A stretch of 64,000 nucleotides of DNA. Source: Roseateles_B sp041912595. GTDB lineage: Bacteria > Pseudomonadota > Gammaproteobacteria > Burkholderiales > Burkholderiaceae_C. The stretch lies in NCBI GenBank assembly GCA_041912595.1, contig JAYRMR010000006.1:68850-132849 (forward strand), in the 5' to 3' direction. Under the pieces are notes generated by a model. The model was given only the letters and a program-made list of their open reading frames with translations, made no database searches and had not been told where the DNA came from. Positions 25,378 through 33,257 of the stretch are shown in pieces (position 1 is the stretch's first letter; the number at the start of each line of letters is the position of its first letter). A program made the translations under genes and the position numbers.

Positions 25378-25474
25378 GTCCTGTGCTGCCCATTCTTGCG
25401 AAGCGGCCCGGTGCTGTCCTCCAAGAAAAACAGCTAAGCAAAGAGGGAAAGTGAAGACCCTCAGCCCTCACCCT

Positions 25475-26398
25475 TCATGCCTCGGTGCCCAGCGCCTCGC
25501 GCAGGCGCTCCTCGCTCAGCGCGCCGACGCACTCCTGCAGGAAGCGGTAGGCGTAGCCGCGCAGGTAATGCCCCTTCTTCAAGGCGAGGTGGGTGGTGTT
25601 GGTGGGGAAGAGGTGCGTGGCGTCCAGCAGGCGCAGGCCGGCGTCGCGCTGCGGCTCGAAGGCCATGGACGCGACGATGCCCACGCCGAGCCCCACCTGC
25701 ACATAGGTCTTGATCACGTCGGCATCGAGCGCGGAGAGCACGATGTCCGGCGCCAGGCCGGCCTGCGCGAAGGTCGCGTCGAGGCGCGCGCGGCCCGTGA
25801 AGCCCTCGTGGTAGGTGATCAGCGGCTGCTCGGCCAGGGCCTCCAGCGTGAGCGGCTCGGCGGCCAGCGCATGGCCCTCGGGCACGACGACGGCGTGGTG
25901 CCAGTCGTAGAAGGGGAAGGTGACGAAGGCCGGGTCCTCGCCCAGCGCCTCGGTCGCGATGCCGATGTCGGCCTCGCCGGACTGCAGCAGGCTGACGATC
26001 TCCGCCGGGTTGGCCTGCAGCAGCACCAGGTGCACCTTGGGGAAGGCGGCCTTGAAGCGCGCCACGACCTGCGGCAGCGCATAGCGCGCCTGCGTGTGCG
26101 TGGTCGCGATGGTCAGCTGGCCGGCCTCGGCGTCGGCGAACTGGTCGGCCAGGCGCTTGATGTTGCGCGCGTCCTGCAGCATGCGGTCGACGATGACGGC
26201 CAGCTCCTTCCCAGGCGCCGTGAGCCCCAGCAGGCGCTTGCCGCGCCGCACGAAGAGCTCGACGCCGAGTTCGTCCTCCAGGTCCTTGATGTGCTTGGAG
26301 ACGCCGGACTGCGAGGTGAACAGCGCCGCCGCGACCTCGGTCAGGTTGAAGTTCTGCTGGACGGCCTCGCGGATGATGCGCAGCTGCTGGAAGTTCAT
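25475..26398 (-). CDS. cysB: CysB-family LysR regulator of sulfur assimilation
   Basis: A 307-residue LTTR opening MNFQQLRIIREAVQQNFNLTEVAAALFTSQSGVSKHIKDLEDELG, the CysB/Cbl form of the helix-turn-helix. The effector domain keeps the family's TTHTQARYALP segment near residue 100, whose Thr contacts sulfate or acetylserine-type ligands in relatives. It lies 13 bases after cysA, inside the transport cluster. It probably activates this cluster and other cys genes. It could be called Cbl; sequence alone does not decide. Confidence 0.9.
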   Translation of the reverse strand: MNFQQLRIIREAVQQNFNLTEVAAALFTSQSGVSKHIKDLEDELGVELFVRRGKRLLGLTAPGKELAVIVDRMLQDARNIKRLADQFADAEAGQLTIATTHTQARYALPQVVARFKAAFPKVHLVLLQANPAEIVSLLQSGEADIGIATEALGEDPAFVTFPFYDWHHAVVVPEGHALAAEPLTLEALAEQPLITYHEGFTGRARLDATFAQAGLAPDIVLSALDADVIKTYVQVGLGVGIVASMAFEPQRDAGLRLLDATHLFPTNTTHLALKKGHYLRGYAYRFLQECVGALSEERLREALGTEA

Positions 26399-26411
26399 GA
26401 TCCGGCGCGGC

Positions 26412-27464
26412 TCATGCGGCCTCGAACAGCGACAGGCGCGAGGCCTGCAGCTGCACGCGCTGGCCCGGCTGCAGCTGCAGCTGCGAGGCCTGCTCGCGGG
26501 TCAGCTCGGCTTCCAGGTGCTGGCCATTCGGGCCGCTCAGTTCCACGCGGGCCGCGGCGCCGAAGCTCAGCACGCGGTCCACCGTGGCGGGCAGGCCGGC
26601 GGCCTGGGCATCGGTGAGGATCTGCAGCTCGTGCGGGCGGGCATAGGCCAGCACGCGGCCCTGCGCCTGCAGGCTGCCGCCATGGCGCAGCTGCTGCTCG
26701 CCGATGTGCAGCACGCTGCCCTGCGCCTCGCCCTCGAAGCGGTTGACCGCGCCCAGGAAGCCGTAGACGAAGGGCGTGGCGGGGCGCTCCCAGACCTCCT
26801 GCGGCGCGCCGACCTGCTCGACCTTGCCGTGGTCCATCAGCACGATGCGGTCCGCCACCTCCAGCGCCTCTTCCTGGTCATGGGTGACGAAGATGCTGGT
26901 GATGTGCAGCTCGTCGTGCAGGCGGCGCAGCCAGCGGCGCAGCTCCTTGCGGACCTTGGCGTCCAGCGCCCCGAAGGGCTCGTCCAGCAGGAGCACGCGC
27001 GGCTCCACCGCCAGGGCGCGGGCCAGGGCGATGCGCTGACGCTGGCCGCCGGAGAGCTGCGGCGGGTAGCGGTCCGCCAGCCAGTCCAGCTGCACGAGCT
27101 GCAGCAGCTCGTGCACCTTTTTCTTGATCTCGGCCTCGCTGGGCCGCTGCTTGCGCGGCTTGACCCGCAGGCCGAAGGCCACGTTGTCGAAGACGGTCAT
27201 GTGGCGGAACAGCGCGTAGTGCTGGAACACGAAGCCGACCTGGCGCTCGCGCACATGGGTGTCCGAGGCGTCCTCGCCGTCAAGCAAGACCTGACCCCGA
27301 TCGGGCGTCTCCAGGCCGGCGATGATGCGCAGCAGTGTGGTCTTGCCGCAGCCGGACGGGCCCAGCAGGGCGACCAGCTCGCCGGTGGGGAAGTCCAGGC
27401 TGACGTCACCCAGGGCGGTGAAGTCGCCGAACTGCTTGTGGATGTTGCGGACCTGGATGCTCAT
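26412..27464 (-). CDS. cysA: Sulfate/thiosulfate ABC transporter ATP-binding protein CysA
   Basis: A 350-residue ATPase. Walker A is GPSGCGKTT (about residues 35-43), the signature is LSGGQRQRIALARAL near 136, Walker B is VLLLDEPFGALDAKVR near 155-170, and the switch histidine is in FVTHDQEEA. The C-terminal 110 residues form the TOBE-like regulatory domain. Its start overlaps the cysW stop as ATGA. It powers sulfate uptake through CysT/CysW. A copy of the dispersed 15-base motif lies in the coding sequence before the Q-loop. Confidence 0.95.
   Translation of the reverse strand: MSIQVRNIHKQFGDFTALGDVSLDFPTGELVALLGPSGCGKTTLLRIIAGLETPDRGQVLLDGEDASDTHVRERQVGFVFQHYALFRHMTVFDNVAFGLRVKPRKQRPSEAEIKKKVHELLQLVQLDWLADRYPPQLSGGQRQRIALARALAVEPRVLLLDEPFGALDAKVRKELRRWLRRLHDELHITSIFVTHDQEEALEVADRIVLMDHGKVEQVGAPQEVWERPATPFVYGFLGAVNRFEGEAQGSVLHIGEQQLRHGGSLQAQGRVLAYARPHELQILTDAQAAGLPATVDRVLSFGAAARVELSGPNGQHLEAELTREQASQLQLQPGQRVQLQASRLSLFEAA
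27284..27298 (-). repeat. Copy of the dispersed motif inside cysA
   Basis: Minus strand reads GGGGTCAGGTCTTGC, a perfect copy. It encodes part of RGQVLLDGE. Confidence 0.8.
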
Positions 27465-28360
27465 GCTTCTTCCTTTGCGGCGCGGGCGGCGACAGCGGCG
27501 CGCCATTCCACGAACTGCTTCAAACCGAGGGTGACGAGCGCCAGCAGCGCCAGCAGCGAGGCCACGGCAAAGGCGGCGGCGAACTGGTACTCGTTGTAGA
27601 GAATCTCGACGTGCAGGGGCAGGGTGTTGGTCTGGCCGCGGATGTGGCCCGAGACCACGGACACCGCGCCGAACTCGCCCATGGCCCGCGCATTGCACAG
27701 GATCACGCCGTACAGCAGGCCCCACTTGATGTTGGGCAGCGTCACGTGCCAGAAGGTCTGCCAGCCGCTGGCGCCCAGCACGGTGGCGGCTTCCTCCTCG
27801 TCCCGGCCCTGGGCCTGCATCAGCGGGATCAGCTCGCGGGCCACGAAGGGGAAGGTCACGAAGACGGTGGCCAGCACGATGCCCGGCACGGCGAAGATGA
27901 TCTTGACGTCATGCGCCTGCAGCCAGGGCCCGAACCAGCCCTGGGCGCCGAAGAGCAGCACGTAGATCAGGCCGGCCACGACGGGCGAGACGGAGAAGGG
28001 CAGGTCGATCAGCGTGATCAGCAGCTGCTTGCCGCGGAAGTCATGCTTGGCGATGGCCCAGGCGGCGCTGACCCCGAACACGAGGTTCAGCGGCACCGCG
28101 ATCACGGTGGCGATCAGCGTGAGCTTGATGGCGGAGAGCGCGTCCTCCTCGATCAGCGCGGCGAGGTAGACGTCGAAGCCCTTGCGCAGGGCCTCGGTGA
28201 ACACGGCCACCAGCGGCAGGATCAGGAAGAGGGCGAAGAAGCCCAGGCCCAGCGTCAGCAGCGTCCAGCGCACCCAGGGCGCCTCGCGCGTGGCGGGGTT
28301 GCTCTCGTAGCGGCCACCGGCGGCAGCGCCGTGGCCGAGGGATGACACGGCGCCGCTCAT
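27461..28360 (-). CDS. cysW: Sulfate ABC transporter permease CysW
   Basis: A 299-residue inner membrane permease with six predicted helices. The cytoplasmic EAA-type loop for CysA contact is GRDEEEAATVLGASGWQTFWHVTLPNI, near residues 185-212. The ARAMGEFGAVSVVSGHIRGQTNTLPL segment is typical of CysW. It overlaps cysT upstream and cysA downstream, each by an ATGA, so the three are translationally coupled. Confidence 0.94.
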   Translation of the reverse strand: MSGAVSSLGHGAAAGGRYESNPATREAPWVRWTLLTLGLGFFALFLILPLVAVFTEALRKGFDVYLAALIEEDALSAIKLTLIATVIAVPLNLVFGVSAAWAIAKHDFRGKQLLITLIDLPFSVSPVVAGLIYVLLFGAQGWFGPWLQAHDVKIIFAVPGIVLATVFVTFPFVARELIPLMQAQGRDEEEAATVLGASGWQTFWHVTLPNIKWGLLYGVILCNARAMGEFGAVSVVSGHIRGQTNTLPLHVEILYNEYQFAAAFAVASLLALLALVTLGLKQFVEWRAAVAARAAKEEA

Positions 28361-29238
28361 TTGCGACCCTCCAGTCCGTTGCGTCGAGCCGACCAGGCCT
28401 GCAGGCCGTTGATGCCCAGCAGCAGCACGAAGCTGAAGCCCAGCATCACCGTCGCGATGGCGGTGGCGCCCACGTAGTCGTATTGCTCCAGCTTGGAGAT
28501 GATCATCAGCGGCGTGATCTCGCTCACCAGCGGGATGTTGCCGGCGATGAAGATCACCGAGCCGTACTCGCCCACGGCGCGGGCGAAGGCCAGCGCGAAG
28601 CCGGTCAGTAGGGCCGGCGTCAACGTGGGCAGCACGACGTGGCGGAAGGTCTGCCAGCGGTGCGCGCCCAGCGAGGCGGCGGCTTCCTCCAGCTCGGTTT
28701 CCATGTCCTCCAGCACCGGCTGCACCGTGCGCACGATGAAGGGCAGGCCGATGAAGATCAGCGCCACCAGCACGCCCAGCGGCGTGAACGCCACCTTGAT
28801 GTCATGCGGCGCGAGCAGCGAGCCGACCCAGCCATTGGGCGCATACAGCGCGGTGAGCGCGATGCCGGCCACCGCGGTGGGCAGCGCGAAGGGCAGGTCG
28901 ATGAGGGCGTCCACCAGCTTCTTGCCGGGGAACTCGTAGCGCACCAGGCACCAGGCCAGGATCAGGCCGAAGACGAGATTGATGCCCGCGGCCAGCAGCG
29001 CGGCGCCGAAGCTGAGCCGGTAGGAGGCCAGCACGCGCGGCGAGGTGGCTGCGGCCCAGAAGGCCTCGAAGCCATGGCCCGCGGACTTCAGGAACACCGC
29101 CGCCAGCGGGATCAGCACCAGCAGCGAGAGGTAGAAGAGCGTGAAGCCCAGCGTCGGGCCGAAGCCCGGCAGCACGCGGCGGCGCTTGGGGATCGGCACG
29201 GCGGCGGCCTGGTCTGGAGCAAGGACGGCGGTGTTCAT
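28357..29238 (-). CDS. cysT: Sulfate ABC transporter permease CysT
   Basis: A 293-residue partner permease. The EAA-type loop reads ETELEEAAASLGAHRWQTFRHVVLPTL, and the AFARAVGEYGSVIFIAGNIPLVSEITPL segment is the CysT/CysU mark. The N-terminus (KRRRVLPGFGPTLGFTLFYLSLLVLIPLA) is typical. It is separated from sbp upstream by 124 bases that hold a hairpin repeat, and it overlaps cysW. Confidence 0.94.
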   Translation of the reverse strand: MNTAVLAPDQAAAVPIPKRRRVLPGFGPTLGFTLFYLSLLVLIPLAAVFLKSAGHGFEAFWAAATSPRVLASYRLSFGAALLAAGINLVFGLILAWCLVRYEFPGKKLVDALIDLPFALPTAVAGIALTALYAPNGWVGSLLAPHDIKVAFTPLGVLVALIFIGLPFIVRTVQPVLEDMETELEEAAASLGAHRWQTFRHVVLPTLTPALLTGFALAFARAVGEYGSVIFIAGNIPLVSEITPLMIISKLEQYDYVGATAIATVMLGFSFVLLLGINGLQAWSARRNGLEGRK

Positions 29239-29314
29239 GCAGTGTTCCGGCGGCCCTTTGCCGCCGCATTAAGTCCAGCGACGCCCGAGGATCCGGCTTT
29301 GCCGGGCCTGCGGG

Positions 29315-29343
29315 CGTGCCCCCTGGAGGGGGCGTGCGAAGCA
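29315..29343. repeat. Double-hairpin intergenic repeat between sbp and cysT
   Basis: Two adjacent stems: GCCCCC-TGGA-GGGGGC (29318-29333) and CGTGC-GAA-GCACG (29333-29345 region), followed by TAGGGGGTGGGCC. From memory this resembles small intergenic repeats common in Burkholderiales. It may stabilise or uncouple the sbp mRNA from cysTWA. Confidence 0.55.
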
Positions 29344-29362
29344 CGTAGGGGGTGGGCCATCC

Positions 29363-30388
29363 TCAGCGCTTCAGGTTTGCAACGATCTGGTCGTAGGTGC
29401 CCCCGTCCGCAAAGTGCACCTTGCTCACCTTGGGCCAGCCGCCCAGCAGTTGGTCGACGCTGAAGAGCTTGATGTCGGCATAGCGCTGCGCATGGCGCTT
29501 GAACACGGCCGGGTCACGCGGGCGGAAGTTGTTCTTGGCGATGATCTCCTGGGCCTCGGGCGTGAAGAGGAAGTCCAGGTAGGCCTTGGCCAGGGCCGTG
29601 TTGCCCTTCTTGGCGGCCACCTTGTCGACGATGGCGACCGGCGCCTCGGCCTCGATGGACACGCTGGGCGCGACCACGTCGAACAGGCCCTTGCCGAACT
29701 CGTTCTCGATCAGCTCGGCCTCGGCCTCGAAGGTCAGCAGCACGTCGCCGATGCCACGCTGGGTGAAGGTGGTGGTGGCGCCGCGGCCGCCGCCGTCCAG
29801 CACGGGCACGTTGGCGAAGATCTTGCCGACGAGCTCACGCGCCTGGGCCTCGTTGCCGCCCTTGGCGATCACGCTGCCCCAGGCCGCGAGGTAGCTGTAG
29901 CGGCCGTTGCCGGTGACCTTGGGGTTGGGAATGATGACCTGCACGCCCGGCTTGGCCAGGTCGCCCCAGTCCTTGATGCCCTTGGGATTGCCCTTCTTCA
30001 CGAGGAAGACGATGGTGGAAGTGTAGGGCGCGGCGTTGTGCGGGAAGCGCTGGCGCCAGTCGGTGGGGGTCAGGCCCTTCTCGGCCAGCTGGTCGACGTC
30101 CGTCGCCTGGTTCATGGTGACGACATCGGCCTCGAGGCCGCCGATCACCGAACCGATCTGCTTGCTGGAGCCGCCGTGCGACTGGTTCAGCACCACGGCC
30201 TGGCCGGTCTTGCCCTTCCAAGCGGCGGCGAAGGCGGGGTTGATCTGCTTGTAGAGCTCGCGGGAGACGTCGTAGCTGACGTTCAGCAGGCCGGGCTCGG
30301 CGGCCTGGGCCGGCATCAGGGCCGCAGCCACGGGCAGGGCGGCGGCGAGCAGCAGGGAGCGGCGGGGCAGGGAGCGCAGGAACGACAT
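29363..30388 (-). CDS. sbp: Sulfate ABC transporter substrate-binding protein, promoter-proximal copy
   Basis: A 341-residue periplasmic protein. Signal peptide to about residue 29 (ALMPAQA), then LLNVSYDVSRELYKQINPAF and NQSHGGSSKQIGSVIGGLEADVVTMNQATD, the sulfate-binding loop region. First gene of the transport cluster. The AT-rich control region with TTAT/ATAA dyads lies 47-91 bases upstream. It differs clearly from the second copy (for example NQSHGG against KQSHGG), so the two are old paralogues, perhaps with different affinity for sulfate and thiosulfate. Confidence 0.94.
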   Translation of the reverse strand: MSFLRSLPRRSLLLAAALPVAAALMPAQAAEPGLLNVSYDVSRELYKQINPAFAAAWKGKTGQAVVLNQSHGGSSKQIGSVIGGLEADVVTMNQATDVDQLAEKGLTPTDWRQRFPHNAAPYTSTIVFLVKKGNPKGIKDWGDLAKPGVQVIIPNPKVTGNGRYSYLAAWGSVIAKGGNEAQARELVGKIFANVPVLDGGGRGATTTFTQRGIGDVLLTFEAEAELIENEFGKGLFDVVAPSVSIEAEAPVAIVDKVAAKKGNTALAKAYLDFLFTPEAQEIIAKNNFRPRDPAVFKRHAQRYADIKLFSVDQLLGGWPKVSKVHFADGGTYDQIVANLKR

Positions 30389-30434
30389 GGCGGAGCCTCG
30401 ATGAATCAGGAATCGCCAATGTGCCCAAAGTCCC

Positions 30435-30479
30435 TTATTCGATAAACGATAGTTTTTGTATTTGCTTATCCGGAATAAG
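30435..30479. promoter_or_regulatory. Candidate CysB operator region for sbp-cysTWA
   Basis: An AT-rich patch in GC-rich surroundings with two dyads: TTAT-TCG-ATAA (30435-30445) and CTTAT-CCGGA-ATAAG (30465-30479). It sits upstream of sbp where a LysR-type CysB would bind. The assignment rests on position and symmetry only. Confidence 0.5.
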
Positions 30480-30557
30480 TAATGAAGCGAGCCTGCATAG
30501 GGGGCCGGACGCGCAAACAGTCCTCAAGTGGACGCGGAAGCGGCCGATAGAGCCGAC

Positions 30558-30770
30558 ATGGACATCGCCAATTCCTCCAGCGTCGCCGCTGCGGTCAGCA
30601 GTGCCTCCAACAGCACGCCCGGCGAGGTCGGCGCGGAAGCCAGCCTCCTGGTGCTGCGCAAGGCCCTCGACGCCCAGGCCTCGGGCGCCGCCGAGCTGCT
30701 GGCGGCCCTGCCGCAGCCCGCGCTGGCGACGACGGGGCATCTGGGGCGGCACCTGAACGCCTACGCCTGA
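30558..30770 (+). CDS. YjfB-like small protein (putative motility family)
   Basis: A 70-residue protein that starts MDIANSSSVAAAV and contains LLVLRKALDAQASGAAELLAALPQ, ending HLGRHLNAYA. This is the layout of the YjfB family (MDI start, LxxLKKAxD core, LGxxIDxxA end), annotated from Bacillus as putative motility proteins. No flagellar genes are nearby. The ATG at 30558 gives the canonical MDI start; an upstream GTG is rejected. It diverges from sbp. Confidence 0.65.
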   Translation: MDIANSSSVAAAVSSASNSTPGEVGAEASLLVLRKALDAQASGAAELLAALPQPALATTGHLGRHLNAYA

Positions 30771-30968
30771 ACGCACGCGGCCTTGGATCCGCTTCGGCGT
30801 CGAGTTGCGGCGCCGCTGTCGGACGCCGTCGGCCGGGGCTGCGAGGGGTTTCCTGACGCCGGCCGCTCCCGCGGCCGGTCGATCCAGGAGGTGAGGCTGC
30901 CGCAGCCCCAGGATCGTCGTCTGGATGGGCGGGCAAGGCAGGCCTTGTCCCGCCGCAGGCGATCGGCC

Positions 30969-31616
30969 TCAGGCCGTCTTCTTGGCCTTGGCCCGGCGAG
31001 CACCCCAGGCCGCCAGACCTGCAAGGCCCAGCAGTGCCAGGGAGGCCGGCTCGGGAACCGTGCTGCGACCTTCGCTGTTCAGGTTGTCGAGGCTGATGCC
31101 GGCTTCAGCATCACGATTGCTGAACACCACGCGCGTCACGTTGGAGAAGCCGCTCAGGGCGTAGGTGTTCCAGGCGGACGTCACCGAGATGGCTTGCATC
31201 ACCTGGCCACCGCCCAGCAGGTCGCCCACGATGTTGATCGTCGAGGTGCCGCCGAAGCTGGCCAAGCCCGTCGCCATGTCCAGCATGCCCAGGCTGAACG
31301 CCCCGCCGCCGGAGCGCGACATCGCGATGGTCAGCGGGGGGGCGCCGTTGCCGGCCATGCGGCCGCCTGCGAGGCCTTCGGCCGAGCCGCGGCCATTGCG
31401 GTTGAAGAAGCTGTTGCCGTCGTCGTTGACGCTCCAGCCGCCGGCCACGAACTGAAAGTCGTACCCTTGGACGTTGGAGCAGGTCTGGGAATAGCAGGTG
31501 CCAGAGACACCGACTTCGAAGTCGATGATCGAAGCCTGCGCAGCGGTGCCCATGCCGGCCAGCGCCACCAGAGCCGCACCGGCAACGAGGCGCGTCGATT
31601 GAATAGCCTTGAACAT
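30969..31616 (-). CDS. Exported PEP-CTERM sorting-domain protein
   Basis: A 215-residue protein with an N-terminal signal peptide (cleavage near AAQAS, residue 28) and a C-terminal sorting signal VPEPASLALLGLAGLAAWGARRAKAKK: PEP motif, hydrophobic helix, basic tail. This targets it to the exosortase/EPS pathway, whose enzymes are not in the window. The mature part is Gly/Ser-rich with one early cysteine pair (CYSQTC), and is probably a secreted or surface beta-rich protein. Function unknown. Confidence 0.85.
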   Translation of the reverse strand: MFKAIQSTRLVAGAALVALAGMGTAAQASIIDFEVGVSGTCYSQTCSNVQGYDFQFVAGGWSVNDDGNSFFNRNGRGSAEGLAGGRMAGNGAPPLTIAMSRSGGGAFSLGMLDMATGLASFGGTSTINIVGDLLGGGQVMQAISVTSAWNTYALSGFSNVTRVVFSNRDAEAGISLDNLNSEGRSTVPEPASLALLGLAGLAAWGARRAKAKKTA

Positions 31617-31704
31617 TTTGTCGTCCGAATGAGTTGATCCGGTGCTGGGTTAGCAACAGTCATGCCAGCGGCGATATCCCTTGCAAATCAAGGCGTTGAC
31701 CCGG

Positions 31705-31725
31705 ACGGCTCCCGCCGGGAGCCGT
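31705..31725. terminator. Palindromic hairpin after metY, weak terminator candidate
   Basis: ACGGCTCCC-GCC-GGGAGCCGT, a 9-base perfect stem with a 3-base loop between the metY stop and the PEP-CTERM gene. No T run follows on either strand, so termination is uncertain. Confidence 0.4.
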
Positions 31726-31793
31726 TGCCTTGTAAAGAAGCTCGACAGGCCGTGCGGGCCGAGGGGGCCCGCCTGCACCGCCTGGCTGAGGGC

Positions 31794-33107
31794 TCAGACC
31801 GCCGCCAGCGCCGCGTCCAGGTCCCGCCGCAGGTTGTCGATGTGCTCGATGCCGATGGACAGGCGCACGGTGTCCTCGCCCACGCCGGCCTGGTCCAGCT
31901 CGGCGGGCGAGAGCTGCCGGTGCGTGGTGGAGGCCGGGTGCGTGGCCAGGGACTTGGCGTCGCCGATGTTCACGAGGCGCGTGAAGAGCTGCAGGGCATC
32001 GAGGAAGCGGGCGCCCGCGGCGCGCGGATCCTGGCCCGGCGCGGACTTGAGGCCGAAGGTCAGCAGGCCGGAGCCCTGGCCGGAGAGGTACTTCTGCACC
32101 AGCGCGTGGTCCGGGTGCTCGGGCAGGCCGGCGTAGTTGACCCAGGCCACCTTGGCATGCTGCTTCAGATGCTGCGCCACGGCGAGGGCGTTCTGGCTGA
32201 TGCGGTCCAGGCGCAGCGCCAGGGTCTCGATGCCCTGCAGGATCAGGAAGGCATTGAAGGGCGACAGCGCCGCGCCCGTGTTGCGCAGGGGCACGACGCG
32301 GGCCCGGGTGATGTAGGCCGCGGCGCCGGCCGCCTGGGTGTAGACGACGCCGTGGTAGCTGGGGTCCGGCTCATTCAGGCGCTTGAAGCGGGCGGCGTGC
32401 TGGGCCCAGGGGAAGCGGCCCGAGTCGATGATGGCGCCGCCCACCGCCGCGCCGTGGCCGCCCAGGTATTTGGTGAGCGAGTGCACGACGATGTCCGCCC
32501 CGTGCTCGATGGGCCGGCTCAGGTAGGGGCTGGGCACGGTGTTGTCCACGATCAGCGGCACGCCGTGGCGGTGGGCCACCTCGGCGATGCGGGCGATGTC
32601 CGTCACGTTGCCCTGCGGGTTGCCGAGCGACTCCACGAAGACGGCCTTGGTGCGCTCGTCGATGAGGCTCTCGAAGCTCTCGGGGCGGCGGTAGTCGGCA
32701 AAGCGGGTGGTGATGCCCAGTTGCGGCAGCGTGTGGGCGAAGAGGTTGTAGGTGCCGCCGTAGAGCGCGCTGGATGCCACGATGTTGTCGCCCGCCTCGG
32801 CGATGGTCTGGATGGCATAGGTGACGGCCGCCTGCCCCGAGGCCAGGGCCAGCGCGCCGATGCCGCCCTCCAGCGCGGCCAGGCGCTCCTCGAGCACGGC
32901 ATTGGTCGGGTTGTTGATGCGGGTGTAGATGTGGCCCTCGGCCTTGAGGTCGAAGAGGTCGGCCGCATGCTGGGCGCTGTCGAAGGCATAGGCCACCGTC
33001 TGGTAGATGGGCACGGCGACGGCGCGGGTGGTGGGGTCCGGCGCGTAGCCGGCGTGCACGGCGCGGGTCTCGAAACGCCAGTCGGCGGCGTGAGGGGTCT
33101 GGCTCAT
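31794..33107 (-). CDS. metY: O-acetylhomoserine sulfhydrylase (aminocarboxypropyltransferase)
   Basis: A 437-residue Cys/Met-metabolism PLP enzyme that makes homocysteine from O-acetylhomoserine and sulfide. Hallmarks: RAVHAGYAPDPTTRAVAVPIYQT at the N-terminus, the YTRINNPTNAVLEERLAALEGG segment, and the PLP lysine in VHSLTKYLGGHG near residue 210. The long C-terminal part with NIGDAKSLATHPASTTHRQL is typical of MetY rather than MetB/MetZ. It uses sulfide supplied by the sulfate pathway encoded nearby. Confidence 0.94.
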   Translation of the reverse strand: MSQTPHAADWRFETRAVHAGYAPDPTTRAVAVPIYQTVAYAFDSAQHAADLFDLKAEGHIYTRINNPTNAVLEERLAALEGGIGALALASGQAAVTYAIQTIAEAGDNIVASSALYGGTYNLFAHTLPQLGITTRFADYRRPESFESLIDERTKAVFVESLGNPQGNVTDIARIAEVAHRHGVPLIVDNTVPSPYLSRPIEHGADIVVHSLTKYLGGHGAAVGGAIIDSGRFPWAQHAARFKRLNEPDPSYHGVVYTQAAGAAAYITRARVVPLRNTGAALSPFNAFLILQGIETLALRLDRISQNALAVAQHLKQHAKVAWVNYAGLPEHPDHALVQKYLSGQGSGLLTFGLKSAPGQDPRAAGARFLDALQLFTRLVNIGDAKSLATHPASTTHRQLSPAELDQAGVGEDTVRLSIGIEHIDNLRRDLDAALAAV

Positions 33108-33257
33108 GGAGGCTCCTGGTGGGACGGAAGTGGCAAGGGGGACAGCCTAGCGCCTGAAAGCCGTGGCCGTCCTGTCAGGTTTTGCATATGGATGTTTCCA
33201 AACCGAGGAGCCTGACCGCCACCGCGGGCAGGCGGCTGGCGTAGCATCCGAGCCGCC

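Noticed and set aside
33174..33185. GTCAGGTTTTGC near the metY/chrA gap as another copy of the dispersed motif
   Set aside because: One core mismatch and no leading G run; too degenerate to count.
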